Assembly (NCBI GenBank): GCA_019925795.1
Contig: CM034304.1
Location: 8,929,471 to 8,993,470 of the forward strand
Source: Dendrobium chrysotoxum
Lineage: Eukaryota > Streptophyta > Magnoliopsida > Asparagales > Orchidaceae
Length of the DNA stretch: 64,000 bases
Reading direction: 5' to 3'
The notes beneath the pieces were generated by a model. That model ran no database searches and had not been told where the DNA came from. It saw only the letters and a list, made by a program, of their open reading frames with translations. Position numbers and translations under genes: made by a program. The first letter of the stretch is position 1; the number at the start of each line of letters is the position of its first letter. Of this stretch, positions 25,063 to 38,095 are shown piece by piece.

Positions 25063-26541
25063 AATGGACTTATCATACATATCGTACTATATGATATCAA
25101 CAAATCTTGGCTAATCTCATCTTGTAATTAGGCAATCAAATTATGATTAGTTGATCCTTAATATCATAATGTACGATGTCCTTAATCGTGTAGTACGACC
25201 CGATTTGCTCCCAGGATGATATTTAATCACCACTAATCATACTAGAAAAAAATTATATTCAATTAAACTAATCATATTGTATGATTATGATCTTATACTA
25301 GATGATCTATTCTAGAAATTGAACTAATCATACAGGACTCTACTTATTATATAGGATTAACTGGATAAATTATGCTAATCATATTGTACGATCCTTATCG
25401 TACTGTACAATCATAAGTGATAGGATTAAAATTTTAGGTTTTTTGAAGCGTTGTATTTAAAACTTTTGATTAGACTTTGAAGAGGTATTTTTTGACTATT
25501 AAGAAAATTCTGTAAGGGTGCTTAAGAGAGCTTAGAGCTAGGAGAGGGAGAAGGAGAAGCTATGTGAGAGGGAGATGTAGTGCAAGGGGTTCACACGATT
25601 GCTCTAGGCAAGCTTCTGCCTTGATTCCTCCAGATGTCTTTGTTGGTCTTTTGGGTAGCTCTGGGGAGAAAGTCTTCAAGGCCAAAGATCAAGGTTCTCT
25701 ACCTTCACAAGGTGGGTCAAAAAGGATTACAAGATTCTCTACTTTTACCATGTGGGTAAAAAAGGATTCTAATATTTTGTGCCTTCACTAGAGAGAGATT
25801 ATTCTGTGCGGACACTGGATGGTATTCCCGTCCGGTACGTTCGGTATCCTAGCGGTACCGAGGGTATCGACCGCGGCTCAGTTCCAGTCGATACCAAGCT
25901 AAGTACCTGACGTAGCGCATTTTCATTGGAGTCTAGATGACGTCTGGACTTCACACAGAATATTTTTTCTTCACCAGGAGAGTGAAAAAGGATTCAAAGT
26001 ACTCTGCCTCACCATTAGGGTGAAAAGATTCTAGTACTTTGCCACACCAAGTTGGTGTAAGAGATTATGTAAGGGCTTCTCCTCCTTACTGTGAGGGCTA
26101 AAGGAGAGTCACTAAATATTTAGTGCAAAACCCAAAGAAGATGACTCTAGGGAGTGGATGTAGGTTAAGTTTTGACTAAATCACTACAAAATCTAGTGTA
26201 CTTGTTCTACTTCACTTTTTATATTTTATTTTTCATGCATTTTAATTTCTTGCATATTTAATATTCCTGCAAATCTATGATTGGATTATCAAGCTTTGTT
26301 TGGTTTGATTCTTTTTGAAAAAAAATAAAAATTAAATAAGAAAATAAAAAAATATTTTATCATTTAGTTTTATTATAAAAATAAAAAAGAGTAAAATTAT
26401 ATTATTTTTTATTATGTACTTTTGCCTATGTTTGTGATTGGTTTAAATAATTAACAAGGTTTTATTGAGAGAATTTTTAAATAATCAATTCACCCCCCTC
26501 ATGGTGTGCCTAGGATAGTTCAATAAGGTTCAATAATCTTA
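25063..26541 (+). repeat. 3' part of a second LTR of the 20865 family
   Basis: It contains the same order of parts as the solo LTR: clusters of GTACGAT/ATCGTAC dyads, caccaggagagtgaaaaagg repeats, a taagggcttctcctcctta hairpin, a ctctagggagtggatgtagg block, and the C-rich atcaattcacccccctcatgg end. With 8503-8920 it would make an LTR of about 1.9 kb, matching the intact solo LTR. Its right end abuts the right inverted arm, so the border is uncertain by about 10 bp. Confidence 0.55.
25799..25964. mobile_element. Small GC-rich inverted-repeat insertion
   Basis: This insert of about 165 bp interrupts a repeat unit of the LTR. Its ends are ttattctgtg(c) and, in reverse complement, atattctgtgtg. 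The core is much more GC-rich than its surroundings and holds repeated ggtatc/gatacc motifs. A short nonautonomous DNA element is likely. The target duplication is unclear. Confidence 0.4.
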
Positions 26542-29500
26542 TTGACCTCATTTTTATATGAGGTCACTAGGGCCCACTTGGGTTTCTTTTTAGTGACCTA
26601 ATGATGGAGAATTTTCCACCCCTCAGTAATAAAGATCCTAATAAAGACCCAATTCAATCACAATCAAACCCAGCTCTACCTTTCAACTCAATCTTTAATC
26701 TAGCCTTCAATCAATGTTCAATCAAATTATGAATCATATCCAATTAATTTTAATATTTCATTTGATTTCCATTGATACGGATGGTTCAAGGTCAATCTTT
26801 CAACTCCTAAATCTAACCCAAATCCAACATTCCAAATCAAACCTCCAAGGTCAAGGACCTAGGTCCTGAAACCCTTTCTGAGTGGACTTTCTGTCATCTA
26901 GAACCCAATCAAGTGACTTCTAAATCATGATCCTTCAGTTTCATCTTGTCTGGAAATGTCTCTAGGACCAATCCTCCAAATTTGAGCTCAATCTAACACT
27001 CCTAGCCCATCAAACTGAATCTTTTCCCAAAGGCTGCAAAACCTTCAGTTATTTACAGCCTATGCCACTGGACTTGCCATCTAGAGCAATTTGACCTTGG
27101 GACCCTCTCCAAACCCTCCAATCACAGTCATAACTTTTGTTATGATTGGTTGACCAGTAAGTTGCACTTTTCTAGACTTAGTTTGACCCAATGTTGACCA
27201 GGGGTCAAAATGACCAAAATGCCCTTTATAAGGATTTTTGGTCTTTTCCCCAAAGTTCAACATGACCTTCCCATATCAATATTCAAAACCTATTCCAATG
27301 GATCCTAAATATCATTAGGAATACATTGGACCCAAACTCAAGTTTTGGTTTGACCTGGTTGACCAAGTCAACTAAGGTTGACCAAAAATGCCCATTAAGG
27401 TTTCAAATGTCAATTTCAATCCAAATGACCTTACCAATATATGACACCACCTCCATTGATCTCAAAATACTCATTTGAACTTATTTGATCTAAACTCAAC
27501 CTATGGTTTGACCAGGTTGGCCAAGTCAACCATAGTTGACCAAATCAACCCTTAACCCACATTAAGGTCAATTTTAATGCTTGAACCCATTTTAAATCAA
27601 ATCAATCCCTCAAAATTATTCAATTGGACACCCTTGACATGTACAAAGCTTTCCAAGTCAAGCTCCCCCTTAGGTTGACTTGGTCAACTCATTTGGAGGG
27701 GTCAAAATCCTCTCCAAACCCCTTTAAACCCATGAAAAAGAGTCAAATCATGGCCACATCACCATGACCCCTTGGCAAACCTTTATCTCAATCCAATACT
27801 TATTCAAACATGATGGAAAGTGACCATTTCATTTCCTAAGAGTCCCTAAGCTAACTCCCTAAACCAAGCCAAGCTTTGGTTCACCCAAATAGGGGAAAAT
27901 GTGTGGTCCCCTTTCCCATGGACCAAGAGAGGTCACACTCACCACCAACCCTATTCCCTAGCTTTGGGTAGCTTAGGGGAAACTTTTCATGCATCCAAAC
28001 TCCCTCCAAACAAATCAAGACCATCCAATCTAAAAGCCAAGTGTTAAGATGGGAGAAACCTAACCTAAGCGAGATGATTCATTATTCACTCTCCCTCAAC
28101 TCTCCCTCAACTCTCCTCCAGCCTCCAACCTTCCAAAACCCTTTCCCATCTTTTCTAACCATTTTTAAGGCTTTCCCAAGCTTCTTCCCACTATTTCCAA
28201 GCCTCAAATCACTATTTTAGTGAGGAGAGAGCATTCTAGAGAGAGAAAGAGAATTTTCTAACACAACTTTTGATTCAGAAAGATCTAGCTCTTGGCGTCT
28301 TCATCAAAGTTGTAGAGAATCACTGCAACTTTTCAATGAGCCCAAGATCTCAAAAATCCGATGGTTGGATTGTAAGTTATGCTCATTTTAAGTTTAAATT
28401 TCAATTTGAAACTACTCAAAAATTTCATTGCATGGGGTCTCCAAACTCTAGGCAATGAAAGTTCTTGTTCCCATGAGTCTATGTTTCAATTTTCATTAAA
28501 TTTTGATGAGTATTTTGAAAGTTATGAGTATTTCAATTATCTAGTTCATTTTGAACTAAAACGGCCTTAATCGATCTAGGCCGTCCAATTTTCTATCTTT
28601 CTCGATCGGACGGCTCGGGGTTAGTGATGGTGTGGATAGGTGGTTGATAAATAGCACTCCGCATGTCAAAATGCCACACGCTGCCGCCGTTTTGGCGCCG
28701 ATCATTGCCAATGATTGGCGTCGGTTATTAATGGATTTAAAAATTCAAAAAAATAGTCATAACTTTCAAAATTCATAGTAAATTTATTTCTCCACCAAAT
28801 TAAGTGTTTTTAGGCTCGTTGGAAAGATAATTTAGCTTAGTATTTATTAAAATTAATTTTGAGTTGATTTGATTACACGATTATGAGATATTTCTATTTC
28901 TTTGAAATCAGTTTTTTGTGATTTTCTCACAATCCTGTGGTCAATTGAGCCCCAAATTTTGGTGGAAGGTATTTGGGTATCTTAGGCATGTACTATAATT
29001 TTCTTAGGTTCAGATACCCATTGAATTACTGTGATGTAAATTTTTAAGGTAATGGGTCCATTTTGGACCCAGAACTTTGAAAATTCATAAATCCATTTTT
29101 CTGTAGAATTAGGCTGCATAACTTTTGTGGTGTGATTATATATATATAAGGGTTAGACAAACCAAATTTCAAGCCTATTTGAATAGTAGAGATACCTAGA
29201 AAAAATAATTAAGGAAAAGTTTAGAGAACTTAGAAAATTCTTAAGAAATTATACACACACCCAATATAGGTGAAACTTGAACAAAGAAAACTTAGTGACA
29301 TGATAAACCTTAGGTTCAAATTTCATTGAATTTGGAGGTCATTAAGTTAGAAAATTAATCACCCAAAGTTTCAGCCCTTTTTAGGACCTAGAAAATTCAA
29401 AAAATATAATAAATCCAAATTAACTCCAAAAAATACAAATAATATCCCAAACTGACCAGAACTTAGCCCTCTACCTATGAAAAATAAAATCCCCTTCACT

Positions 29501-32500
29501 AGACTCTTAATTCAACTTTAATTTGACTTTTAATGAAAATTAATAATTAATTAATTTAATTAATTAAAAAATTATTAAAAATCTCCAATAATTTCCAAAC
29601 ACTTTTAAATGCTCCCATGGGACATCCCTGACCTTTGGGAGTGATTCCATATAGTTTGAGATGAGTTTGGATCAAAATGATCAAAACCTTCCTAATTAAG
29701 CAATTTTAAAAAATTCAATAATTAAGAGAACTTTGAAAATTCATAACTAATTACAGAAAATTCTAAATTGAACAAACTTAGTGTCAATCAACTCCAATTA
29801 AGATCTAGTATTTTCTAAAAATATCAAACCTCCAAAATCTGGTCAAAGTCAAAAAGTCAATTTTTCAATCAACCATAGTTCAAATCTAGGCCCGAACTTT
29901 GAAAAATCATAACTTTTCATAGAAAACTTCAAATTGAGTGTGCTAACAATCTAACAACTCACCATAAGGTCTAATATTTATTAAAAATTTGAAACTTACA
30001 AAATTAACTCTAAATTGAAAAGTTAACTTTTGACCCCTCAATTAACTGATTAAAATAATCCAGAAAATTCTAAAATTCAATAAATCTTTCAAAATTCTAG
30101 AAAACATCAATTTTATTTTAAAATCAGCAACCAATCAATTTAATTAAAAAATAATCAATCTTTAAACCTTAATCAAACTCAAATCACTTAATTATATCGG
30201 GTACTACTAGGTAACCAAGGCCTACGAGGCTAATAAATTAGCCCCAAGGAAGGTGAAATAAACTTCATGGCCTCGGTGAGCAACAAAGGTGATATTCAAT
30301 AAATAATTAAAATTAATTTTAAAATCAAATTCAAACCATTAAGACTTAAACTTCAATTAAAATCTCCTTTAAGCCTTTCAACCAATGAGAACATCAAACA
30401 ACTTCAATCAAGAACCCTATTTAGGATCTACCCTAGCCACACGACCTACTACACACACTTTAGATGATTTGCTAGGACAACTGACTCTAGATCTAGGCTA
30501 GGCCGGTATTTACTTTTTTGCTGTGTGCCAGGTTTTTTGAGTTTTCATTGCATGCTGTGATTGAAATTGATTGATGTGTTTATTTACTTTTACTACACTC
30601 TGTGGATTAATGTGATGGGAGACTAGATTACCCTTAGGTTAGGAACGATCTGAATGCTCACTGAATTTTTTGTAGGTGGCCACGCTCGTGCAGGGCAATA
30701 AAAGGGGCTAAATAAATAATAAATATAAATACTACAGGTGCTTCAGCTGCTTAACCCCCAAATAAAAAGAGCATGGCAAAGTGTGTTTAGTTTTATATGT
30801 ACATATATATAACTGCTTGGGATGTATTTTAATATTTAAATGCTTAGGATAACCCTGCAGGAGAGTCTAGAATTTTTATTTTTATATTTATGTAATTTAT
30901 TTGAGTATTGAGTTGTGAAAGTAGCACTTTGAGTTTGGGATACATAGATCCAAAGATTAAATTCCAAAGAGGAAGGATACCCCTTTTGAGGATAGTCCTT
31001 ATCCATTTGGAACTCTAAATTTGGATCACTTTACTACCCAAAGTAGAAAGAATAACCTCCCCCTCAAGGGAAGAGTTTTCTTTTCCATTTGGGTATCCAA
31101 CCACGAAGAATCCAAGGCGCTCAAAGAGGAGAAGATCGAGGAGTTGAAGACAAATAATATCCCACTTAAAGTTACTTGCATCTATATTAGGATTAGAATC
31201 TGGGTTATTGTTAGTGGTGCCCGGCCATTTTTAATTTATGTAAATTTGAGTTGTAATAAGCAAGGCAATTTGCCTATGGACATTTATTTAATTAATTTGA
31301 TTATTTAATGTGTTTTAATTTGATTTGATTGTGTATAGGGTTGCTTGCTTTTCTTAGTTTTTTGGCGATTACATGTCGTTATTTTTTATTTAGCCTGGAT
31401 TCGATTTGAGGCTCGTGAGGGTATGAAAAATTCTTCTACTTAAACTTTAATAAAAACTTTAGGATAACATAGAAACTCTAATGCTTTTAAGAATTAAGCC
31501 CGGGACCGCCGGGAGTTCTCATTTCATAATTGCTGCATTATTCTTTTTCTTTGTTAGGCACCTCCCCGTCTGCTGGTTCTGGCAGACCACCTAGGCTATG
31601 AGGGTGCAGTTCTGTCCAAGGGGATCTATGCATCTTTAGGATAAAATCTATTTTTAAGCCTTTTTAAAAATTTTTCAACCCATTTAATGCATTTTTATCG
31701 AGTCGATCAGTATTCAATGCATTAGAAACTAATTTAAAAATGAGTCTAAATCTTAATTACATTGTTATTTAGCATTTTCACCCAACATAAGTCAAGGAGC
31801 CAATTAGGACAATCTCTAGATGTCGGCCTCAATTTCTAAAACCCTTAATTATAACGTCCCTACCACTCTTTCATAAAATGATCGGACTCATAGATTTTAA
31901 TCGCCTAGGTGGTTAGCTGGCTCCCCAATCTAGGCCGGGGTAAGTCCAGGTTTTGCATCGCATTAGTTAGGTTCAGACTACTGTGTTCCAGTGTCCAAAT
32001 TTAGAGTTAGGATCCGAGGCAGATTTCTTTTTAAGTTATAAGACCCCAACCTCTGGGAATATAATCCCAAATTTTTAATAAAATGCTCAACTCAAATTAA
32101 ATCTTCTCTCAATCTAAAATTTAAAGCCCAACACTTAGCCTAGGATGGGACACTTCTGAATTATTTTTAGAATCCTAAAGTGTTTCCTACTCTTCTTCCT
32201 TTGATTCCAAAATAAGTGTTCAATCTTACTCCAATCCCATTTGAAATTTCAATTTCATCTCTTTGATATCATTCCTAGAAAATCTCTAAACAAAATTTCT
32301 GTCATTATTCTAATCGAGAGTTTTCATAGGAGACTCCGGTCTCCTACGATGTAATTAACTACGAGGGTTTGCACTCGTAGGAGATTTAAAACCCACATCT
32401 AATTTTTCAAAATTGATTTTCAAAATTCAATTAGTCCTCTTTGAGAAAATTAAATTACTAACGATTGTTATCGTTATGTTCGAACAATTATTGATAAATG

Positions 32501-32855
32501 ATATATTCTCCCTCCAAGGAGATATATCTTTTGTTAAAATAAATTCGAATATAAAATTAATGATCACTCCTCTTGATTATCGTAGCTCGCTATTTGACTG
32601 AACTCCATTTTGACCCTTCGGGGCCATACGAAGTTCTATCTTAAATCTGGTTATGATATTCAAGATGAGATTTATAATTCTAATCTAAACCTCATTGTGA
32701 AATTTTATTTCTACCTCCCAAGGTGGTATAATATTTTTAATGGGATGTTTAATTTTAGAATTAAATTTTAATGTCAAATTTGAATTCCCCAAAGAAAACT
32801 AAATTTTTTAAAACCCTCTTTCAAATAACACAAACAAATCTCACTTGAACTTTCA
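26542..32855 (-). repeat. Right arm of giant inverted repeat (uninterrupted)
   Basis: At 6.3 kb this is the cleaner arm, the reverse complement of 8921-23477 minus its insertions. It is noncoding. Short frames such as 28270-28458 are not conserved in the other arm. It contains pyrimidine-rich stretches (28080-28150) and repeated ggtttgacc/ggtcaacc-type motifs at 27160-27700. No retrotransposon domain, primer-binding site or transposase was recognised, so its class is unknown. Confidence 0.75.
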
Positions 32856-33856
32856 AGTTGAGTGTGACATCATTCCTTAATACATTATGTTAGGGACTCC
32901 AAGTCAAAATGGTGTACTTGAGAGATAAAATCAAATCCTAAATAATATGGTTAGAAGTATGATAAATCATTCTTCCTTGTAGAATCACTTTGAGGAGAAG
33001 CCTTAAAAGATGCAGTTTATATTCATAATAGAGTTCCAAGCAAAGTAGTAGCTAAAACCCCATATGAGTTATGAACTAGAAAGAAGCCTAATATTAAGCT
33101 TCTTTATGTCTAGGGATGTCCAGCTGAGGCTAGGTCATATAAGCCTAATAAAAGATAATTGGATTCAAGAACTATTAGCTACTATTTTGTTAGATAATTA
33201 GAAATATTAATATTCCTATTATTATAATTAAAAATAATCATGTATTATACCTAATATTATTTAGATTGTAAATTCATTTAATTAAAATATGCTTAAGTTA
33301 TCTCCTACTTATATAAAAGGATAACAACAATCTCAAATTAAAATGTCATTAAGAAGATCCACTAGGGAGAGGAGAATAATGATTCTAGATGATTATATAA
33401 TGTATCTCCAAGAACATGAGTTTGATACAAGATTGGAAGATGACCCAATCTCTTTTAGTCAAGTCAAATAATATGTTAATTTATAGAAGTTGATAGAGGT
33501 CATGGAAGATGACATAAAATTAATAAAAGATAATAATATTTAGGATCTTACAAAATTTTTTAAAGGAGCAGTCGATTGGTTGTAAATGGATTTTAAAGAT
33601 CAAATGAGATTCAAAAAGTAATATTGAAAGATATAAGACACATCTAATCACTAAAAGTTTCACTCAAAAGAAAGTCATTGATTATAAAAAGATATTTTCT
33701 CTAGTTTCATCAAAAGACTCTTTTAGAATCATTATGACACTTTTAACTCATTATGATTAGAGCTACATCTGCTGGATATAAAGACTAAATTTCTCAATCG
33801 TGACATTAAAAAAACTATAGATGTGATATAACAATAAGAAAATAAATCTTCAAATT
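32856..33856 (+). pseudogene. Copia integrase C-terminal half and RT start
   Basis: This continues the integrase interrupted at 8502. It reads ECDIIP, then IMLGTPSQNGVLER with the conserved third acidic residue region, MVRSMINHSSL, EALKDAVYIHNRVPSKVVAK and LDSRTISYYFV. From about 33650 the RT begins (FTQKKVIDYKKIFSLVSSKD). Multiple stops are present. The frame is lost at 33861, where a solo LTR is inserted. Confidence 0.75.
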
Positions 33857-33861
33857 TGGCT

Positions 33862-35936
33862 TGTGATGCCCCATAATTAAATTTGAAAGAATTATTCTTT
33901 TATCTTTTAATATATAATAACTAGAGCTATCTAATTTATTTTATTAATATAAATATCATTAAAAATAAAATTATCGATCATATATATATATATATATATA
34001 TTCTCAAAAATTATGTACACTACTTTAGATTTATACAATTATATTACAACTAATCTATCATGAGTACAAAGAAATAGCTAAAATAACAAGAACCTGCACT
34101 AAAAAAATCTTAGTTAATTTCAAACTTGTACTCCCTTACCTTAATCTGAAATCATTTAACTATATATATGAGCTTAAGAGCCAGTAAGTAACTGAATTCT
34201 ACAACTAAACTCAAATCATGACATATAAGCAATATACATGTTAGTAGTCAAATTATAGAAGTAGCATTCATATGATTATGAATCAATATAGAAATAGTAA
34301 AACATACATGTAGTAGCAGTAAAGACTATAGCTAATAAAATATAGTATGAAAGTCAGTAAAGTAGTATAATGTGAAAATTATTAAACAAATACATGTGTC
34401 AAATCAATAAAGTAGTCATCGTATTAGTATTATCAATTAGTAAATAAATCATATAAAGTGATAAAACTAAAGCATCAATAAAGACTTTCAAAATCATATA
34501 AATATAGTAAAATCCTATAATAATATACACATACTATCCAACTATTCTATATTAATATCAAATTAGTATCTTAATCACGTGCTTAATATATCACGTGCTT
34601 AGTAGGTCATATGCTCAATATCAGTATAGTGTCGTCAATAAAATTGTTGGTAGCAATAGTAAAATAATACAGTAATAATAAATTCAAACAATGCTAGTAA
34701 ATCAGTAAACAATAATAGTAAAGAAGTAAATGAATCAATAACATGCATTTTAGTAGTCAAATAAAACAAGTAAGAATTCCTGATTTAAGTGATATTTTTC
34801 TAGTAAGCAGTAATTTGTATTAGTATCTCATTGGCTTAGCAAATAAAATTGTCACTCTTTGCTTGTTGACACAGTAAGAACTCCATATAGCTCCCAATTA
34901 GTGTTACGTGAATCAGTAAAAGATAACACCAACCATAATATTTAAAGGAAAGCATGTCAGCCCACCATCATATACAGGTCAGTCAGTCTTCACCCAACAT
35001 TAGTAAAATTAATTTTTACTTGTCCTCATACGTATTATTATCACAATATTAAAACACTAATAATAACTAGATATTATCTAATCATATACCCATTTTCATT
35101 CACAATACTTGTATTAACAATATGTTTAAATAAAAATACTTATTTTTTATATAGTGTAAATCATATAAAATTCAATAACTTCTATTTTATCCAATAAAAC
35201 TTAATAATATTACAGTCAAAATACTCATATTGATGACATATATCATAATCCAAAAGTTATGCGTTCAAAATTTGTTAAAATTAAGTTATCATTATTTTTA
35301 TAAGTTTTGATCAAATTAAAAGGCATAAAATAGAAAATTTATAAAATAATTGAAATTAGAAATAGGATAATGATTTCTTATAACGAGACGAGCAAATTTC
35401 TCAATAAGACAGATTGGTGAAAATCACTCTATGACCTTCAAACCTAAATTTTTCTTTTCCTCCCCTCTCATTTTTCTTCACACATTCCATTTTTGCTATG
35501 TGTTCACGCCAATGCATAGGAAAAAGGGCTTAAGAAATAAAATAGCAAGTGCTTTTAAATATTTTGAAAATAATAATAATATATAAAGGTAATTATGTAA
35601 TTATTTATTTTATAGCAAAAAAATCCTTATAAATCCTTTTATACTTTTAAATCTAAAGCTCCAAAAATTCTAAAAAATATTCATAAAATAACTCACCATA
35701 TTTAGAAAACTTTGATAAAATCAATTTGTAAAACGGACACCTACTAGTCCTAGAAGCCCCACTTATGCTAACATGTGTCAATTTCTTAAAAAAGTATAGT
35801 AATGGCAAAAAATTAGGACAAATTTAGTCTAATTAAAGCACTACAATATTTATATTATGGTGATGATAATTTATGATTTAGATTTATAATAACTTCTAAA
35901 AAATTATTTGACTGGATCAAAATATGAGTTATTACA
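33862..35936 (+). mobile_element. Solo LTR (2,075 bp), Gypsy-type ends
   Basis: It starts TGTGATGCCCCATAATTA and ends GAGTTATTACA. TGTGATGCCCC starts are common for Tekay/Del-type chromovirus LTRs. The flanks TGGCT (33857-33861) and TGACT (35937-35941) form a 5-bp target duplication with one difference. It splits the Copia RT exactly between two consecutive conserved regions. No internal genes remain. Confidence 0.7.
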
Positions 35937-36780
35937 TGACTCATCTATTATGCAAATTAACTAAATCTATCTATGATTTAAAGCAAACATCCCATCAATG
36001 GTATAAAAAGCTTGATCAAGTGATTACTTCATTTAGTTTTAAAGAAAATACAATTGATCAATGCATTTATCATGAGATTAGTGGGAATAAGTTTATTCTC
36101 TTAGCACTATATGTTGATGATATTATGCTAACAAGTAGCGATATCAACTTATTACATGAAATTAATGGTATAAAAAAGCTTGATCAAGTGATTACTTCAT
36201 TTAGTTTTAAAGAAAATACAATTGATCAATGCATTTATCATGAGATTAGTGGGAATAAGTTTATTCTCTTAGCACTATATGTTGATGATATTATGCTAAC
36301 AAGTAGCGATATCAACTTATTACATGAAATTAAGAGATTTCTTTCAAATAAATTTGAAATGAAATATCTTAGAAATACATCCTTTATGTTGTGTATTCAA
36401 AGTTATCAAGATCACTCCCGTGGTGTACTCAATTTATCACAAATGACATATGTTGATAAAGTGCTTAGCTTGATTGACATGCAAGATTGTATTAGGATAT
36501 ACACCCATTACTAAAGGGGATATATTTAGTATGCTTCAATGCCTAATAAATGAAATTGAAAATAAAAAGATGGATAAAATCCCATATGCATTGGTAGTAT
36601 GGAGTCTTATGTATATTCTAGCTTATACATGTTCGAATACTGGATACATTATTGGAATGTTTGACATATATTTAAGTAACCGAGTAAATGCATCATTGGA
36701 AAGTGGTAAAATGGTTTATGAAGTATCTAAAAAGAACAAGAAATTTCATGCTCACATATCAGAGATCTAACCATTTAGAA
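35937..36780 (+). pseudogene. Copia reverse transcriptase remnant with duplicated YVDD block
   Basis: It resumes the RT after the solo LTR: LLCKLTKSIYDLKQTSHQWY, then FILLALYVDDIMLTSSD with the catalytic YVDD. The block of about 56 residues containing YVDD occurs twice in tandem and in frame. It continues with LLHEIKRFLSNKFEMKYL and a decayed tail to about 36780, including a frameshift near 36480. The duplicated catalytic loop would wreck the RT fold, and upstream stops already preclude activity. Confidence 0.8.
35997..36331 (+). repeat. Near-exact tandem duplication, 168-bp unit
   Basis: Copy 1 is 35997-36163 and copy 2 is 36164-36331. I find no difference between them except one extra A in an oligo-A run of copy 2, which keeps the reading frame. 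The surrounding element is heavily decayed, so the duplication is much younger than the element, or is an assembly artefact. Confidence 0.9.
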
Positions 36781-37260
36781 ATAGTGAAATATTTTGACTT
36801 TGATTTTACTACCTCAATAATAGGAGATCCGCTTCATGCTATATTTTCATATTAGTTGAGGAACTGTATCATGGAAAAGTATAAAGTAATCACTTATAGC
36901 TTCTTTTATAATAAAAGTAGAAATTATAGTTTATTATGAGACATCAAATCAAGGAATATGATTATAAAATTTTATCACAAAACTATATATTATTGATGGC
37001 ATTACAAGACAATTAAAGATAAAATGTGATAATAAGACAGCTAAGTTATATTTCAAGAACAATAAGAGGTCGTCAAAATAAAAAAGCACATTAACATAAA
37101 AGTTTCTTATTTTAAAGGAAAGAGTTGAAAGTTCAAAATTTTCTATTGAATATATTAGTACAAATTTCATGATTACAGACTACTTATAAAAAGATTACCA
37201 CTATGGTATTTTATGAGCATGTAGCTCTATTAGTGCAATTTATTTTGATAATGTGCTCAC
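36781..37260 (+). pseudogene. Copia RNase H remnant
   Basis: Broken-frame blocks in the expected order: YFDFDFT..., a SWKSIK-like segment, ETSNQGI, IVDGITRQLKIKCDNKTAK with the central acidic residue, YFKNNKR, KSTLT-K, VES-FSIEYISTNFM, then DPLxKGLP-like and FYEHVA. A polypurine-like aatgggaga tract follows near 37264. This is the end of the Copia polyprotein. Confidence 0.6.
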
Positions 37261-37659
37261 ATAATGGGAGATTTTTTGTATTGTTCAAGTATTATAAACA
37301 TATTTTCTGATCATACTAAAGTGTTATTATTATCTTAATAATTGAAAAACTTTGAAGTAAAGTTACTTAGTTTCAATTGCAGTTTAGCATAAAGTACTGA
37401 ACTGTGGTTATAACTCTTTTTTGAGTTATAAAATTAGACCAATTAAAAATAGACATGTTATGAGATCACATTACATTAAATTTTCATGCTACACATTCAT
37501 ACTTGATTTATGTCATTAATAATATTAATATAATGACTATTGATAGGTCTTGTTACGAAGAATTGTAATAAAGGTACCTTTGTTTCTATATTTATATGAT
37601 TGATGGACCAGATTGTCTAGAGAAATTATTCCATAAAGATAATAAATATTGAGCTCTTA
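37261..37659 (+). other. Region between Copia RNase H and recognisable 3' LTR
   Basis: It lies downstream of the polypurine-like tract. It may hold the start of the 3' LTR or the extra 3' segment some Copia elements carry. No gene is visible. Confidence 0.3.

Positions 37660-38095
<436 letters not shown>

Larger units (their letters stand above)
8503..32855. mobile_element. 24.35-kb composite insertion built on a giant inverted repeat
   Basis: It interrupts the Copia integrase between residues that are almost adjacent in intact elements (K-D-L-V before, V-E-C-D-I-I-P after). The flanks AGTAG (8498-8502) and AGTTG (32856-32860) could be a decayed 5-bp target duplication. The insertion starts TGTTG and ends TTTCA, so it has LTR-like TG...CA termini. 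Inside are an LTR piece, the left inverted arm, a spacer, another LTR piece and the right inverted arm. No protein common to the whole unit was found. Confidence 0.55.

Noticed and set aside
28270..28570. Short open frames in the right inverted arm
   Set aside because: They are not conserved in the left arm, overlap each other in different frames and have no recognisable domain.
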